Below, one piece after another: positions 49,538 to 63,400 of a DNA stretch of 64,000 bases (position 1 is its first letter; each line of letters opens with the position of its first letter). The stretch spans positions 13,893,800 through 13,957,799 of the forward strand of contig NC_058151.1 in assembly GCF_011075055.1 (NCBI RefSeq), in the 5' to 3' direction. Under the pieces are notes generated by a model. It searched no databases. It was not told the origin of the DNA and saw nothing but the letters and a program-made list of their open reading frames with translations. The DNA comes from Mangifera indica (lineage: Eukaryota; Streptophyta; Magnoliopsida; Sapindales; Anacardiaceae). The position numbers were made by a program, and so were the translations under genes.

Positions 49538-52500
49538 TTATCTAAGAAGAAAATAGGGGTCAAAAGCCTCCCAAATCATGTCATCTGTGAACTTCACTGT
49601 TTGTTCAGCTAAAGCACCTATCTTTCTCTCATGTAACTTAACTACTAACAAATACAGGTTATGAACCAAAGGGTTCCTAATAAATGGACTGATAACTTTA
49701 CCAAGTTCAATCACATCAGATAGTAGAGACATACCATCTTCAATTTCCCCATTAAAGATGCAGCTTGAGAGTGCATAAAAACCAAGCAGATTTGAATAAA
49801 CTGGTAGAAATGAATCCTTGTGGTTGCCAAAACCACCAATCCAATAAATTCCTCCCATCCTGCTACTCTGATCTTTAGCAAAAGACATTAACTGATGGCT
49901 GAATTTCTTTCTCCATCTGCGTAAATAGTTTTTGATTTGATCTTTATTCGATGTGTCAACTGTCCAGGATTTTGAAATAGGAATCTTCTCCAATTGAGAG
50001 CAACATATTTGACTGATCAAAAGCTTTTCTTCATGATGATTATCAATTTCCTTGTCAAAAACCCGCCTTACTAGATCCCCTTCTGATACTACCTGGCTTG
50101 CTGCATTATGCACCCATCGAAGAAGGGATTCAGAAAATTCGATCCAGCAACCGAAGATAGAGGATAGGTACTCAAAACTAGATTCAATCACTTTTTCCAC
50201 TTGGATTGGAGCCTCTCTAGCATGAGAGCTATTTCTGTGTCTTTCTGAATTACAACACTTCTGGACGTCAACAGCAAGCCTTTGTCTAATCCCATCATCT
50301 TCATCCTCCAGTAGTTTGATACATGCAAACCATAAAGCTAGTACTTGACGAGCATACATATTAATGGCTTCTTGTTGTTCAAAATGCATACCTAAAGTTT
50401 CAGGCGGGATTTGGTGGTTGACCACATAAGAACCCACAAATTCAGCTTGTTCGAGCAAACCTGATGCTGCTATAGATTCAGCTGCTGCCCTGCGCATATT
50501 CACTGGCTCTGATGGGGCACTATGCTCCCTAATCATGTCAACAAAAGCAGTAATGCAAGCATATAAACGAGCTGATCTTTCCAAATGATCAGACTCAGTG
50601 AACTCCATGGTTTTCTTCTTCTCTAAATCAAGAACTGAGTTAGTATATGCATCTGCAAACCGCCGTATGCATATTGCCAAACACCTGATGAGTGTCTCTT
50701 TAGTTTTAGTATGTCTTGTGAGCTCATACAGGGATATCAGCCTATCCCAAAGCTGGAATACAGAATCACAATCCATCCCTCCAACATAAATTGTTTCAGC
50801 AGTCACTTCATCGCTGGGTTTCTGAAACAGCAGAATGTTCCAAGTGAAAAGATTCCTGAGAATGTAGTTTGTACATCTATGACTCTTGTCTAACTCTAAA
50901 CGGCTCATCAATGTGTCCTGCAGGTTACTTTTTATCCAGTTATGAATGTTCCGCAATTCACTGCCTAACAAATCACTGACCTCTCTATCTGATTTTCTTG
51001 ATTCCAGGAACTTAAGCAGCCACTTTAATGTTGCAAGTCGAACTTCATAAGATGAATCTGACAAGGAATGGACCAGCCTCTCCTGGAGCCCAGCAAAAGA
51101 ATTCTCCATTTCAGGTATTTTAGATAACTTTGAATTAAGAGGAGAACGTCTCTGCGGCATCTGAAAAACAACTTCATCTGCTTCTTCAGATGCCTGAAAC
51201 ACACAACTGAAATACGATTTAGCCGCTTGTTCCCGAAGTTCAGCAATTGTTGGGTCATAATATGACAGCCCATAAGAAGCTTCAACATCTAAGCACTCAG
51301 TAGATAACTCCAAAAGTAGGTTGCGTACAGCATAAAAACTACCGCTTATATGGACTGTTCTTGCAATACAGAGAATGTGATCAAGCACTCTTAAGAAAGA
51401 GGCATTGACAATGGGGCAAGGGCACCTTTCAGGGCTTGCAATCCATGAACATCTCCCAAGAACTTTGATTAAGTCAACAAGAATCTGATCCTTCATTGAA
51501 AAGTCACCTAAGTTTCTACAATTTGTATCCACAAGAGAACCTAACTGCAACAGAATTCCATGAATTAAATTGGAGTTAGCTCGGTGGGTTCCAGAGGTTG
51601 GGCACGAAGAAGAAGCGGGAATAGCTGTGTTATGGTCCCCAACATAAGGTAGTTCAGATGCTATATTCTGAAGGACAACAGGCAGTTTCTCATTAGACAC
51701 CAGGCCTGTTAAAGCTCGGGATGCAAGGATACGAACTTTTAGATTGCTTTGGGTTGAGCACCTTCTAATGAATGGCATGAAAAGGAAAGGATCCAGGTCA
51801 TCCCCATTTTCACTTGCGAGGGGTGAAGGTTTGAGCCTAGATAGAAGAATCAGCATGGGACACAAGCTTGGGTGCACAACATTTGCTAAGTTGGATTCTG
51901 ATTGACTCAATGAGGTGTCACCAAGCAACTCAGTTATAAGTTTCAGTTCGTTGAATATAAATGAATGCAATGAGGGGTACCTTCAAGAAAGCAGATTAAA
52001 TAATTGTTAAATATTATTAGAAGAAACAAAAAGCAATTCTAAACTATAAAAATGACACAGTTTAGACAAGCACAAACTCTTTTTGTGGAAGCTTTTAAAG
52101 ATACAGAAGTTTAAGTTTTGGTCAAAGAAATTGTACCTATGAAAAAATTCAAGCCCAGTTAGACCACGCCGTGCAGATTCTCGTTTTTGAACATTAAGAA
52201 ATCCAATCATACGACGTACCAAGGCAGTGTATGCCAGACAAGCACTGTTCCGAATTTCCCAGTATGGAGAAGAGAATGAGCGTATTGAAACAATCAAAGC
52301 TTCAGCAGAAAAACCAGAGGTGTCAGTAGCTAGGTTGGTATCATTAAATACAGCTCTAATGATGTTGAATGCATGCACTGTTGGAATGACACCCTCATCG
52401 CGAATTTTAGACGATTTGAAAGTTGCATTCATCTCAGATGGCAGCGCAGATTTCAACTGTTGGTTTGAATTTTCCAATAAACACTGAGATTCTTTTTTTA

Positions 52501-55500
52501 ATCCTTTGGTTTCAGTTAGGTCCAGCAACGACCTGTCAGCTACATCTATTAGCCACCGAAGTGCTTGCGGGAGAAGCTTCTTCGGTGCACCTTCTGGTTC
52601 TGCAAGAAATAGAGCAATGAAAGCAGCAGGAATACCTGCACTTCTTCTTAACAAATCATCCACTACTTGTCCCTTGGCCACAGTTCTTTCCATAAGTTGC
52701 TCCATCCAGGACTCTGTCAACCTACAAAGTCTGCAAAGATAAACAACACCTTATAGTATAGAATACTATTTCACAAAGCTAGCTAACTGTATACTGGGAA
52801 AACTTCTACATTCAGAATATCTTTTGCATTACAAGCCAAATAGATCCAATAAGAACTTGAAAATGTTATTATGTCCATTATAACACATATAAATGCACTG
52901 GCATAGTCTAGGGGTACTTCTAAACAGCCCCCTCCTGCTAAAGGAACCCATTATTACTTTTAATTGCGAAACCAAAAATATTAGATGGCTGAGACTTCTT
53001 CGCCCAATTGCCCTCCCCCATTTTTAGGAAGCAAGGAGCGTAAAAAGATTATGACCGATGGGATAAATTAGGCATCCCTTTAACTCTGCGGATGATGAAA
53101 AGATTGCTATGTTCTTATATGTATGACAAAATGGTGATAAAAGAAGACGAGACAAGAAATTGAGCATAAGATCAGAATCCACCGGTTGAAAAAGAAAAAT
53201 GGAAACTTACCTTGGATCATTCGAACAAAGTAAACGGTTGCAAAGAGCTGTAAACCCAGCCCTTGTCTTATCAATTGCACCGTTATGCTTCATCTTCAAA
53301 AGGACTTCCAAGAAATGGTTCCCAATTTTTTCAAGTTGTTTCAAGTCAAGCATTGGAACAGAGAATGTCGTCATTGAGACATCAGCAGCATTGGAAAAAC
53401 GATTCTCAGATTCTACTGAATCTGAACAATCATTACTTGGCAAAGGAATTTTTCTTATGATAGTTCCCAAAAGAAGACTCACCTGAAAACAAAAAATGTG
53501 CTGTCATTAACATCAACGTCAAAAATTCATTTTCAATTGCTTGGACTTCAGCAATTATGCATAGTTATTAGAAAGCCAACATTATTACCAGCATTCAGTA
53601 CCAAAATATTGATAGGAAATAATATGGAAATTACCTCTTTCATAGCCAGCCAGCAACCAACCATAACAATCTGTCCTGATGACCTTACATCTTCTGTAGG
53701 TTTTGATTTCTTATCTTCATCCTCTAAAGCTTGTGTGGGCCCATCCATCTCCTCAGAGACATCCAACAAGAAACTATCATCATTAATCATGTCATCCATG
53801 TCCTCAGGCAGATACCAAGCATCAGCAGAAACCACCCAAAGTGCCAATGAAGTTATTTGCATGACCAGCTCCAAGAGCTTCTCTAATAGTAATCTCATCT
53901 CTGAATAACCCGACAATATGGCATCAGAATTCCAATCCAATTCCTCGAAAGTATATCGGAGAGCAAGTAATATACCATGAACAAAACTGTTCTTACAGGC
54001 TTCAGAAAGATCCTTCTCTCCCTCCTCTACTGCAACCTCCAACCAATCAATTAATGATTTCACATATTCTATAGCAGGTGGCCTAGATTTACAAACCTGC
54101 TCATCTCTGTTGACCTGCTGAGGCTGCAAAGGAAGACAAACAATGTCTGAAACTCTGACTATCCACCCAAGCTCCAAGACATACTTCCTAAACATAAGCC
54201 GTAAAGTTAGAGCCCCAGCATCACTCTCTCTCACACGTGGACTGCAGACTAATTTTTTAGACCATGCTATTACTTTTTGGACCATGTCTTCACTTGAAAT
54301 ACCAGGTAGTGGGTTAGGAAAATGCAGTAATATACGAAAAGAACTCTCCCTCAGCCGGTCCCAACTATCAATAATTGATCCAACTAACACTAGTGTTGAA
54401 TCTGGTGAAGTGAATCCTTTATTGTAAGGATAAAGGCAACTTTCAGGAGATACAGAACCAGGTTTTTCCTGAGAAGGTGTGATAGACCAAATGCTTGCCA
54501 TTGTAAGAATAAGCTCCATGGACATTATTTTTCGCTTATAAGGAGCAGAAGGATAGCATGAGAAAAATAGGAAACTGCTCAACCACCTCATAAAATTAAA
54601 TAGATCCTCAGCTCTCCTAATTACAGTTTCCTCTGTTCCAGTGCATGACCCATCATTGTCTCTGAAGGAAACAGTAGGTTGCCAGCCACCCTGCTTAAAT
54701 TGCCTCTCCAAGGCAGTTCGAACTCGAGAGAAAAACTTTCTAAACAAGCTTGTCCACTTCATCTGAAATGCTGTTGAGCAACACCTCATGTTCAATGGCA
54801 CAGCTTCCTTCATCAGAGTTAGTTCTAAATGGGAAGGCAGAGTAGCTGTCTTGGGATTTAAGAAAAGAGATTCTGCAGCATCTACACGGAGTGACTCATC
54901 AACATGGGTCAGTGCCAAGACTAGCCAGTCAACCACAACCTTAAACTTTATTCCCTTAATGCAAACTAGAGCGTAACAATTATTGCATTCATTTTCCAAC
55001 ACACTCTCTGTGCTTAGCTCAGCAGAATTTTTCCACCAATCGATATCCCCTTCAATTAAAGCAAGTGAACGAGATACCTTAAGTAAAGAGACTAAAACAG
55101 CTACTTGTTGCTCAACTCTGAGTTCCATGTTAGTACATACAAGCTTTGGATATGACAATCTGTTCCCCTCGCTAGGCTCAACCGAGATGAAGGCAAGCAT
55201 AGGAAAAACACCATCCACATCCACATCTAAAATAACTGGAACAGCATAAGTATTCAAATTTGAGCGGAGCTTTGAAGTTCCTGAAGCAAGTCCAAACAAA
55301 AAAGGAGGCAAGCAGTGCCCTCTATAAACAGCATAGCCCCCTTCAATACCATCAGAACTCCAACACTCATCACGTAAGCATTCAAGGAAACATTTCAGGA
55401 AAGATGTGGCAGCAGTGCACACATCATCATCAATATAGGCCTGGACCGTTTCAAATAACAAGTTAGGACTCATATCCAACATAGGTTTTGTGCCCAATCT

Positions 55501-57000
55501 CTTAGTCAGTGAAGCCAAGGGAGCGTATCTCCCCTTACACCGTGGCCCTAGGCAAAGAAGATCAGAAGCAATCTTTTGTAAGAAGGATTTAATTCTCTCA
55601 CCACCTTCACCCCGACGAAGAGTAGATTCAATATCTAAGAATAGATCAAAAACAAGATGAACTTGCTTTACTGTTTGACTTAGAGGATCCTCCAAGTTAT
55701 TCCATATGATTCTCAAAATCCGTGTCCCCATATCCTCCGGAATCGGATCATAATTATCCGATGTATAGGTTAAATTAGCCAAAATTGAGGTCTTTATCTG
55801 TTGCAAACATATTTGCATCACAGTTAATGCATGAAAGTTAAAATGACTATCAGTTGGGCTCTCACAGTAATCACACAACTCAGGCAAAATCCCATTATAC
55901 AATATAGTCTTTACAGAGCTACTGATATTTTTGGTAAAATTCGAATTATTCGAAGACACAGAAAAGGGGATATTGAGTACATCTCTCGAAACAGCCGTGA
56001 GTATCCCTCGAATCAAGCAAAGTCTATTCAATACTGAAAAACTACGGATTTCACTACAAACATCTCCATTATAAGGAACCTTCCCAATCGCATCATCAAA
56101 CTCACTATTACAGTCATTATTACTAAGATTGCAATTTGTTTGATAAAAAATACCTTCAATGATGAACGAACCAAGTTCTTGAGGACTCAAACACACTTGT
56201 AAAGCAGCACAAAATGCCACCCCAGCGGCCACGAAACAATCTCTCGTAAAAACCACTGATTTCAAGATACTTATCATAACTCCAAAACCCTTTTCCAAAG
56301 CCTTCAATTCTCCACCTCCACAGCCGCAATCAGGATCACTCAAGTCTCTAAATTTAGCTGGAAACCGCTGAAGCAAATAGTACAGACAAGACAAACTCTC
56401 CTGGCACTGCTCCATAACTATAGGAGAAGGTCTAGACAACTCTTGAACCTCCAAAATCACACTATTCAGCCCCAAAACGACATCTTCAGCGACCGAAACG
56501 GCACAATCTTCAATCACATCAACTAAAAACCCCAACTTTGGCATACCCATTACAGACAAAGCCACACGTGACACACAAAACCTCTTCTTACCGCCATACT
56601 CATTGCAAAGCTCACGGAAACAAGAACAAATCAAAGACTCAAACTTTCTAAGTTTCCCCAAAGCAGAAACCAAAGTTCTATGCAACGGAGAAGAATTCTC
56701 CAAAAACAAAACTTCTAAGTAGACCCGCGTAGCTTTCAGGTTCAAAGACTCATCAGCACTCGATAATAGCAACTCAGTGAAAGATGAAGCGAGTTTCTTC
56801 GCGTGGTTGATTTGTGAATAAGTAGAGTTGAGTGAAGCTAACTCTTTTAACTCACTCCAAAATTTTGAAAAAGAAGACCCCTCATCGTCAGGTGGAGATG
56901 CTAAGAATTGGGTTAAAGAGTCTGAGAATGAAGAGGGGAAAACGACGGCGTTGTATGTGTAACGGTGGCGGTGTTGCAACGCGCGCCATTTCGCCGACAT
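49538..57000 (-). CDS. THADA: THADA / Trm732-like protein (DUF2428)
   Basis: Four exons on the minus strand: 57000-53635, 53482-53211, 52730-52137, 51980-49538. They give 2224 residues in phase, about the length of other plant THADA proteins. The sequence is mostly helical-repeat (ARM/HEAT-like) with no catalytic motif. The DUF2428 region spans exons 2-3 and includes the family hallmark RRSAGIPAAF at about 1241-1250, followed by IRNSACLAYTALVRRMIGF. In yeast, Trm732 is the partner of the methyltransferase Trm7 for 2'-O-methylation of tRNA position 32, and human THADA with FTSJ1 is equivalent. The plant role is inferred from that. The first exon alone is 3.4 kb, so this is the largest coding unit in the window. 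Confidence 0.93.
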
Positions 57001-57265
57001 GGGTTTGTTTTAGTGTGGGGAGGAAGAGGGTGGCGAAGATGGCGGCTTTGAGGGTTTAAGGGTTTTATTAGGTAGTCTTTCCCCAGGTACAAAGAGAGAG
57101 CTTTAGGGCAGGGCAAATACAAAACTTAAGTCAAGAGGTTCAAGAAGAAGAAGACGACTTTGGTTTGCTTCCGTGGGTTTAATACTAGGATTTAAGAATA
57201 TAGGGACGAACTGTTAAGATAAAATGTGGATAAAAAATACCACATAATTTTTATATATATAAGAG

Positions 57266-57433
57266 CAATACTATGTGTATCTATTTTAGATATATAAATG
57301 TATACATACTCATATGTGTCATCATATGATTTGTTATTGTTTTATTCTTAATTCAAAATCATTCAATCACATGATAACACATATAAATATGTACACATTT
57401 GTGTATCCAAAATAGATACACATAGTTTTATTG
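57266..57433. mobile_element. Short MITE, CTATGTGTAT family (best copy)
   Basis: It begins CAATACTATGTGTATCTATT and ends AATAGATACACATAGTTTTATTG. The two ends pair over more than 20 bases apart from a two-base bulge. The centre is AT-rich and includes ATTCAAAATCATTCAATCAC. It is a non-autonomous element with no coding capacity. Diverged relatives lie at 43788 and 22436. Confidence 0.68.
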
Positions 57434-57835
57434 TATATATAAATAAATCAATATTACATGCAACATTGTGTTATTAGACTTGATTAAAATCATAAAAGAG
57501 ATTTATTCAAACCAAGTCCATCTGAATCAAGGGTTAATTTAAGATTGACGTGAGTATGAAAAAATTACTTTAAAATTGAGTTTGAGAAGAGTCTCTTGAA
57601 AAGATCCAATCTAAAAAAAGTATCAAAAAAGAATATGAAAGAAAAGTTATTAACAAAACAAGTTTCAATGCAACAAAATCGATGAAATGTATATCGGAAA
57701 TCTAGCTCAAATAGAACTAAGAACCCAGAGCTGAACAACTCTCTAAATTCAATCTGGGTTGGATTGCATCCATCATTGGACAAAACCATCACACCTAAAT
57801 AATTGAGTGATATCCACTATGAGTAAAAATCAAGA

Positions 57836-58732
57836 GGCCAAAGCTCTGTATCCCACCCAAGTTTAAGTGTGTTCTTAAAGTTATACCAATAGGATTTAAA
57901 AAATCTGAAGTCCACCCATAATGTTATTGCTGTTAAAATTCTCAATTAAAAACAAGGGTAAAATTGTTATTTTATTAATAATATTAAAAAATATAAATTT
58001 TGTTATTTTTTTCCTCATAAGTTTTAAAAACTAACAACTTCACCCTTAACTAAAGTTTTCTAACTTTTAAAAGTCACGTTTTCCTCCAAAATTTTTTCTT
58101 CACCTCTCTGGCCACTATCTCCGACGTCGACGACTTCTATTTTCTATCCTAAACCATTGGTCTATACACGTAAACAAATATGAAATGGATCTTTTTGTCA
58201 AAGACGAAGAGATTGGTGAGATCTAGGCGAAGAGATTTAGACTCTTCATCAATGAAGAGATCCAGATCTTTTCGTCAACGAAGGGTCCAAATCTCTTTAT
58301 CGATGAAGAGATCCAGATCTCTTAGTTGACGAAGAGATCTGAAATCTCTTTGCCCAAATCTCTTCATTTTTTGCCGATGAAGAGATCTAGATCTCTTTGT
58401 CGGTAAACAAGCTTTGTCGACACCCTTTCCAAATTATTGGAGAAAGTGGCTGGAGGAAAAGAAAAAAATTCAAAGGTTTTGGGGGTAAAAATATGATTTT
58501 TCAAAGTTTAAAAACTTTTTTAGGGGTGAAATATTAGTTTTTAAAACTTAAGAGAGAAAAATATAATAAATTTTATATTTTTTAATATTATTAGTAAAAT
58601 AACAATTTTATCCCTATATTTAACTGAAAAATTAAACTCTAATTGATCAATGGGTGGGATTTTGAGTTTTTCAAACTCCATAAGTATGTTTGGAATCACA
58701 CCTAAACTTAGGTGGGAAATAGTCTTTTGGCC
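57836..58732. mobile_element. Foldback MITE, GGCCAAA family copy 4
   Basis: It begins GGCCAAAGCTCTGTATCCCA and ends GGTGGGAAATAGTCTTTTGGCC. It is flanked by AAATCAAGA (57827-57835) and AAATTAAGA (58733-58741), a 9-bp duplication with one C/T difference. The core (about 58180-58420) is built from repeated GATGAAGAGATCCAGATCTC-type units, alternating in orientation. The arms are AT-rich and complementary. There is no coding capacity. Confidence 0.8.
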
Positions 58733-59066
58733 AAATTAAGAAAAGAAAGGTGGGAAGGGACACTCCCATATTGTATGACAAGTGTTCTATTTGTTATTAT
58801 GGCCCCAAAAATGTGACTTTCACTTAGAATGAAGCTCTGGTAAATGAAAGGTTCTGAGATTGAATCAAGTTACGGCTAGCGTTGGAAACGTTTGATACGA
58901 ATTGACGAGTTTTCACAAGAATAAGAAGCACATGGAGAGAGGTATTTTGGGAGTCCATTTAGCCTAAAACTGCACTCAATATTATTTGGACTTGCTTGTT
59001 AGTTTGTGTTGACCAAACAACATACATGTATAGATCTTGTTAAGCCTTTAGAAAAAGAGTATAAAC

Positions 59067-59476
59067 GAGGGTGTAATCAAACTGATTACTATTTAGCTTA
59101 ACTTTTGCTTGATAATATTAAAGCATAACTTGAGCTTGTAAAATGGAAAGTTTTTTAACTAAATTAGAGCTTGAGAAAGGAATGTTAACTCAAGTTTGGT
59201 TAAAAAAATTATACTTAAACTTTATAACTTATATATTTATTAATTATTTTTATATTCAAAATTAGAATATAAGATTCTAAAGATTTAAGTGCAAGCTTCA
59301 AAATTTTTTGGGGTTTATTAACATGTTACTCAAATCGAATCATGAGCTCATGAGCTTACCAAATTGCCCAACTAACAAGTTCAAAATCATGCTTGGCTTA
59401 ACAATAATCGAACTGCACAAGACTCGACATAAACCAAGTTGCGAGAAACTCAAACAATTTGATTTGTTTACACCTC
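59067..59476. mobile_element. ~410 bp MITE-like element
   Basis: It begins GAGGGTGTAATCAAACTGAT and ends TTTGATTTGTTTACACCTC, an imperfect terminal inverted repeat (GAGG-TGTAA-CAAA). The interior is rich in AACTTGAGC and its complement. It has the same length and terminal pattern as the element in DEG8 intron 12. No clear target duplication was found. Confidence 0.55.
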
Positions 59477-59843
59477 TAGTTGAAAGTTACCAAAGCCATA
59501 GTAGAATTTTAGTATTTGCAGCATACAAGTCAATCATCTGTTTTTCATGCTTCCAACGTTAGAATCATGACCCTCTAATGGGTAGAAAAAAAAAAAAACC
59601 TTTAATTCGGAAAAAATAAAAATGCATTCCACAAGCCTGTACTGTACAAAGCATGTCATATGATCCCCTAACAGAAACCAAATCTTGACTGACACTACAG
59701 TCTACAATCTGTTTAGTAACATTCATTCAGTTCTTGCTTTCCAAGCCACTGAAAAGTGTTCCCCTCTATTGTTTGCCTTGCTTATAAATACAGCTTGCTC
59801 TCAAGAAGCATTCAACACGAGTTCTAAGCCTGAGATTTTATAA

Positions 59844-60083
59844 GTTGTATGTAAGAGTTGGAGGGAACTAAACATATAGGTAAAAATTACAGCATTCTGT
59901 TTAATTTCCTCCAATATCTTATCTCCAACTTCTAGATTGCAACAATAAGTTCATTCTCTAAAATCTTTCTGTTTATGCTGTGGATTTATCAGTTGTATGT
60001 AAGAATTGGAGGTAACTAAACAGATCATTTCACATGTAAAACATTCTGTTTAGTTTCCTCCAATATCTTATCTCCAACTTCTA
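59844..60083 (-). repeat. Duplicated hairpin unit downstream of CUL3
   Basis: Two direct copies, 59844-59934 and 59992-60083, each start GTTGTATGTAAGA(A/G)TTGGAGG and end TTTCCTCCAATATCTTATCT plus CCAACTTCTA. Inside each copy GTTGGAGG-AACTAAACA pairs with TGTTTA-TTTCCTCCAA, so each can fold as a stem. They lie 320-560 bases past the CUL3 stop codon, likely in its 3' UTR or just downstream. Confidence 0.7.
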
Positions 60084-60401
60084 AACTAGAAGTCTGCTTC
60101 CTTCAAAACATTCTGGGTAGTTCGTTCAATTTTCTTATTCTGTGTTTATGCTGGGGCAATATAGTTGCACATGTCAAAACTTTTGAGAATAAAACACGCA
60201 ACATGAACATTGGTTAGGATAGAAATCAACCCTAAACAAAATTTAAAAAATAAAGGGATAAAATGCAGCAAATAAATGTCTAGAATAAAATCAAGCTGGA
60301 CCTGTAATCATTCAAGTAACATTCAAACTTACAAATGGATGAGAACTTACAGACTCAGATGAAATGCCCCGATAAGGTGACAAAACAAGACAGTTTCTTT
60401 T

Positions 60402-63400
60402 TCAAGCAAGGTACCGATATAATTTCCTATCCACTTTATCCCTTTCTAGGAACTCCCTCTCAATAAGCGACTCTATTCGCTTTTTAATTACAACAGGATT
60501 TGGCAGAAACCGGGACTGCAGCTGCTTTGTAACCTCAGTGACAACGTTATTGTGATCCAAGACCCGTCTTGCCTTCATGATCCTCACAATCGCTGCCTCA
60601 ATCTGTGGTTTCCTATCTTCCTCCACTCTCTGCCTGGTTTCCTGATTTTCTGGCTCAGTTTCCCTTTGTGCAACCACAGTGCCTATCTTAACCTTAACAA
60701 ACTTGCTTGTGAACTTATCATTGAAGAAGAAGGCATCATCCTCAGCTATGTCTTTGCTCATGGGTTCCTTCCGTAGAACATTCTTCCCCTTAACACAGGC
60801 CAGAGACTGCAGACATCTCTTCAAGTCTGAGGCAGGTATTTCAGTGGCTTGCTCAATTTCTTTGTAACTCAACTGATCAGCATTATTGAACAGCATCAGC
60901 ACACACATCTGGTAAGTGGAAACATTCAACTCATGTTTCTGCCCTTTCCCAAAGGTTGCTTTCAAATCAGCTGTGCCCATATTTGTTTGCCATGTCAATC
61001 TCCGTCCTGTATGGGTCCCAAGATAATAACTCCTAAATTTCTCACATATTCCTAGAATTTCTGCAGGGAGACTGCATGCAGCACTTGGTTGAGTAGGCCA
61101 GGAACCTGTAGTGAGCACCTGGACAGTTAGGGTAGGAGAATCCCCTAAATCAGAACCCAAGTTTGCATAAAATCCTTGCATTGTATCCTGGGATGTCTTC
61201 ATATCAGTGAACATACCCTCCAACTTTGAAGTGAATTGATATCCGCACTCTGTTTTGAGTTTAACAATAAGACTTCTTTCTGCATCATCAGAGACTGTTT
61301 TCCCCGAAAGAAGCCTCTTGGCTAAGTGTTGTTTGTAGTACTTCTCAAATACATCTTTCTCTTGGAGGTAACGGAAGAGCATCATGACTTTATCAAGTAC
61401 ATTCTCCACATCCTCTTCACTTACCCCTCTCAGTCCTTTCCGGAGCTTGTCATCCACAAACAAAGAAATAAATTCAGGAGACCGTGAATTCAGGTTAATG
61501 AAGTACTCGAAAGACGAATTTAAAGCATTTTGGAATGTCTTGTCATTGTTAAAAGCTGTACTGATAATCTTGTCATATTTATCCTTTAAATCCAAAAGAC
61601 GTTGCACAAAATCTACAGGATCCTTTAATCTTTCTGGATCAATAACTAGCTGTTTACCAGTATCACGAATGTATGAAGTCATGACGTCTCTTATTAATAT
61701 GAGACCATTTGGCACCCGGCGGAATAAAGAATGCATCCTCCCCAGGTCCTCATATTTGTCATCCACAAGCATATTAACAATGCCAGAGTTCTCCATATGA
61801 GCTAGTCTTTGCATGTGACTTTCAATCATTTCCTTTTCCACCACATTAGTTATTTTGGCTTCACTTCTTACGTCCAAGTAATGAGACACTCTCTCCATTT
61901 CTTCATTTAGACGTCTTTCAGCTTTCTTTAGGTATTCCCCACAATCACAAGATTCAATGAACTCCTGAGATTCAAGACGGTAAAAATCAGCCGAAACTTC
62001 AAGAAAATGCTTCTCAAAATCATCCTGGTAAACACAAGAACCTAAATCCATGAGCATCTTTGTAATATTTCTCATCAAACCCCTGTTAATAACTTCACCA
62101 CTCCTTTCTCTCTGCACAAGTTCAAGAAGTGTATCCCGAAGCCTAGTCTGGATTTTGCTGGAGTGAATAACAACATCCCTCCACAGATTCAATCCTAGCT
62201 CATGTACTGGAGTTTTGTGGGTGCTTGGGATGAAAGTCCTATCCATGTACATTAATATGTCTCTGATCATTTGCAATGCCTTGTTATGATCTGCCCATTT
62301 TCTATTCAGCTCTTCCAAAAATAGCCCCCCCTGAGCTATTTCAATTGATTTGCATATTTCTATTAGATGATAACTCATTGTTTTCACAAGTCCAAGGTAG
62401 AGTATCTCACCAAATTTGTGAAGCACCATATTGTAAGCATTCCTGAATGCAATGAGGTATGTGAACATTAGAAGCATTAGTTAAAAAGGATCATGCCGAA
62501 TAATATCAGATGTCATTAAATAGGATTTGCATAAGCATCAGAAGAATTCTTGAAACTATTGGTACTAACAACTGAAGAAAATAAAAACCAAAGCACCCAA
62601 GAAGTTTGGTAATACACAAAAAAGCAAAGAGCAGAACAAAAAACTTCCAATCCAAGAAATTGATTTACACATTAAGTAATACAGAATTCCCTAGTTATCA
62701 AGAATAAACCAGTCAAATGAGGGAAAACATACAAACAAAGAGGAAGAGGTAAATCTTCCAAATTCATCCCAAAACAACAATATGATAAATAATCCATAAC
62801 ATCCACTAAAATTTCAATGGTACAAGTCTAATTCTCCAGGTACAACGATGAAGAGACAGAAAGAAATATCCATAAAACCACCCTTTAAGAGACAGCAAGG
62901 AAATAAACTATTTATTTGCAAGGCAAAGTTCCTTTTCCAGTAAAATATGTATGCTATCCAAACAATTTAATCATTGGCCTTTAAAATTATCGATCAAAAG
63001 TTCAGTTCATGACTTGTATAAGCCAACAGGATGACTCCAACATGGATGAGAAACATAACCTGTGATTTTAGGGTAGCTAATATACTGGAAATAAGTAAAA
63101 GACCAAGGAGGAAACAAGAGCTAAAAAGAAACAGACATCAATCTAGCAGCATACACAAACACACAGCAACATTCTTGAACAAGTGACCTCCTGTTTCTTA
63201 TTCATTATCACATATTTACAACAGCAGATATTTCTCCAAAACCCAAATTCTAAGAGTAAACAGAAAAAACATAATAGTCAATACAGCTACTTTCCCAGTA
63301 TCATATAGACGTAGTCCTCTATCTTGCACCTCACTGAACGCCACATAATTGCTAAAACTGAAAGAAACTAACAAACTTTCAGTAATCAGTTCAGCTAATC

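Larger units (their letters stand above)
57001..60401. other. Spacer between THADA-like gene and CUL3
   Basis: It contains the THADA promoter and leader (57001-57200; the gene is on the minus strand), a short MITE (57266-57433), a hairpin element (57836-58732), a ~410 bp element (59067-59476) and probably the CUL3 3' UTR with a duplicated hairpin (59844-60083). Remaining sequence is AT-rich and without a gene. Confidence 0.65.

Noticed and set aside
53498..53908. 136-codon plus-strand frame, and several similar ones up to 57059
   Set aside because: Shadows of the long THADA-like exon on the opposite strand.
59308..59562. 84-codon open frame
   Set aside because: Runs from within the ~410 bp element into its flank. 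No domain or splice support.
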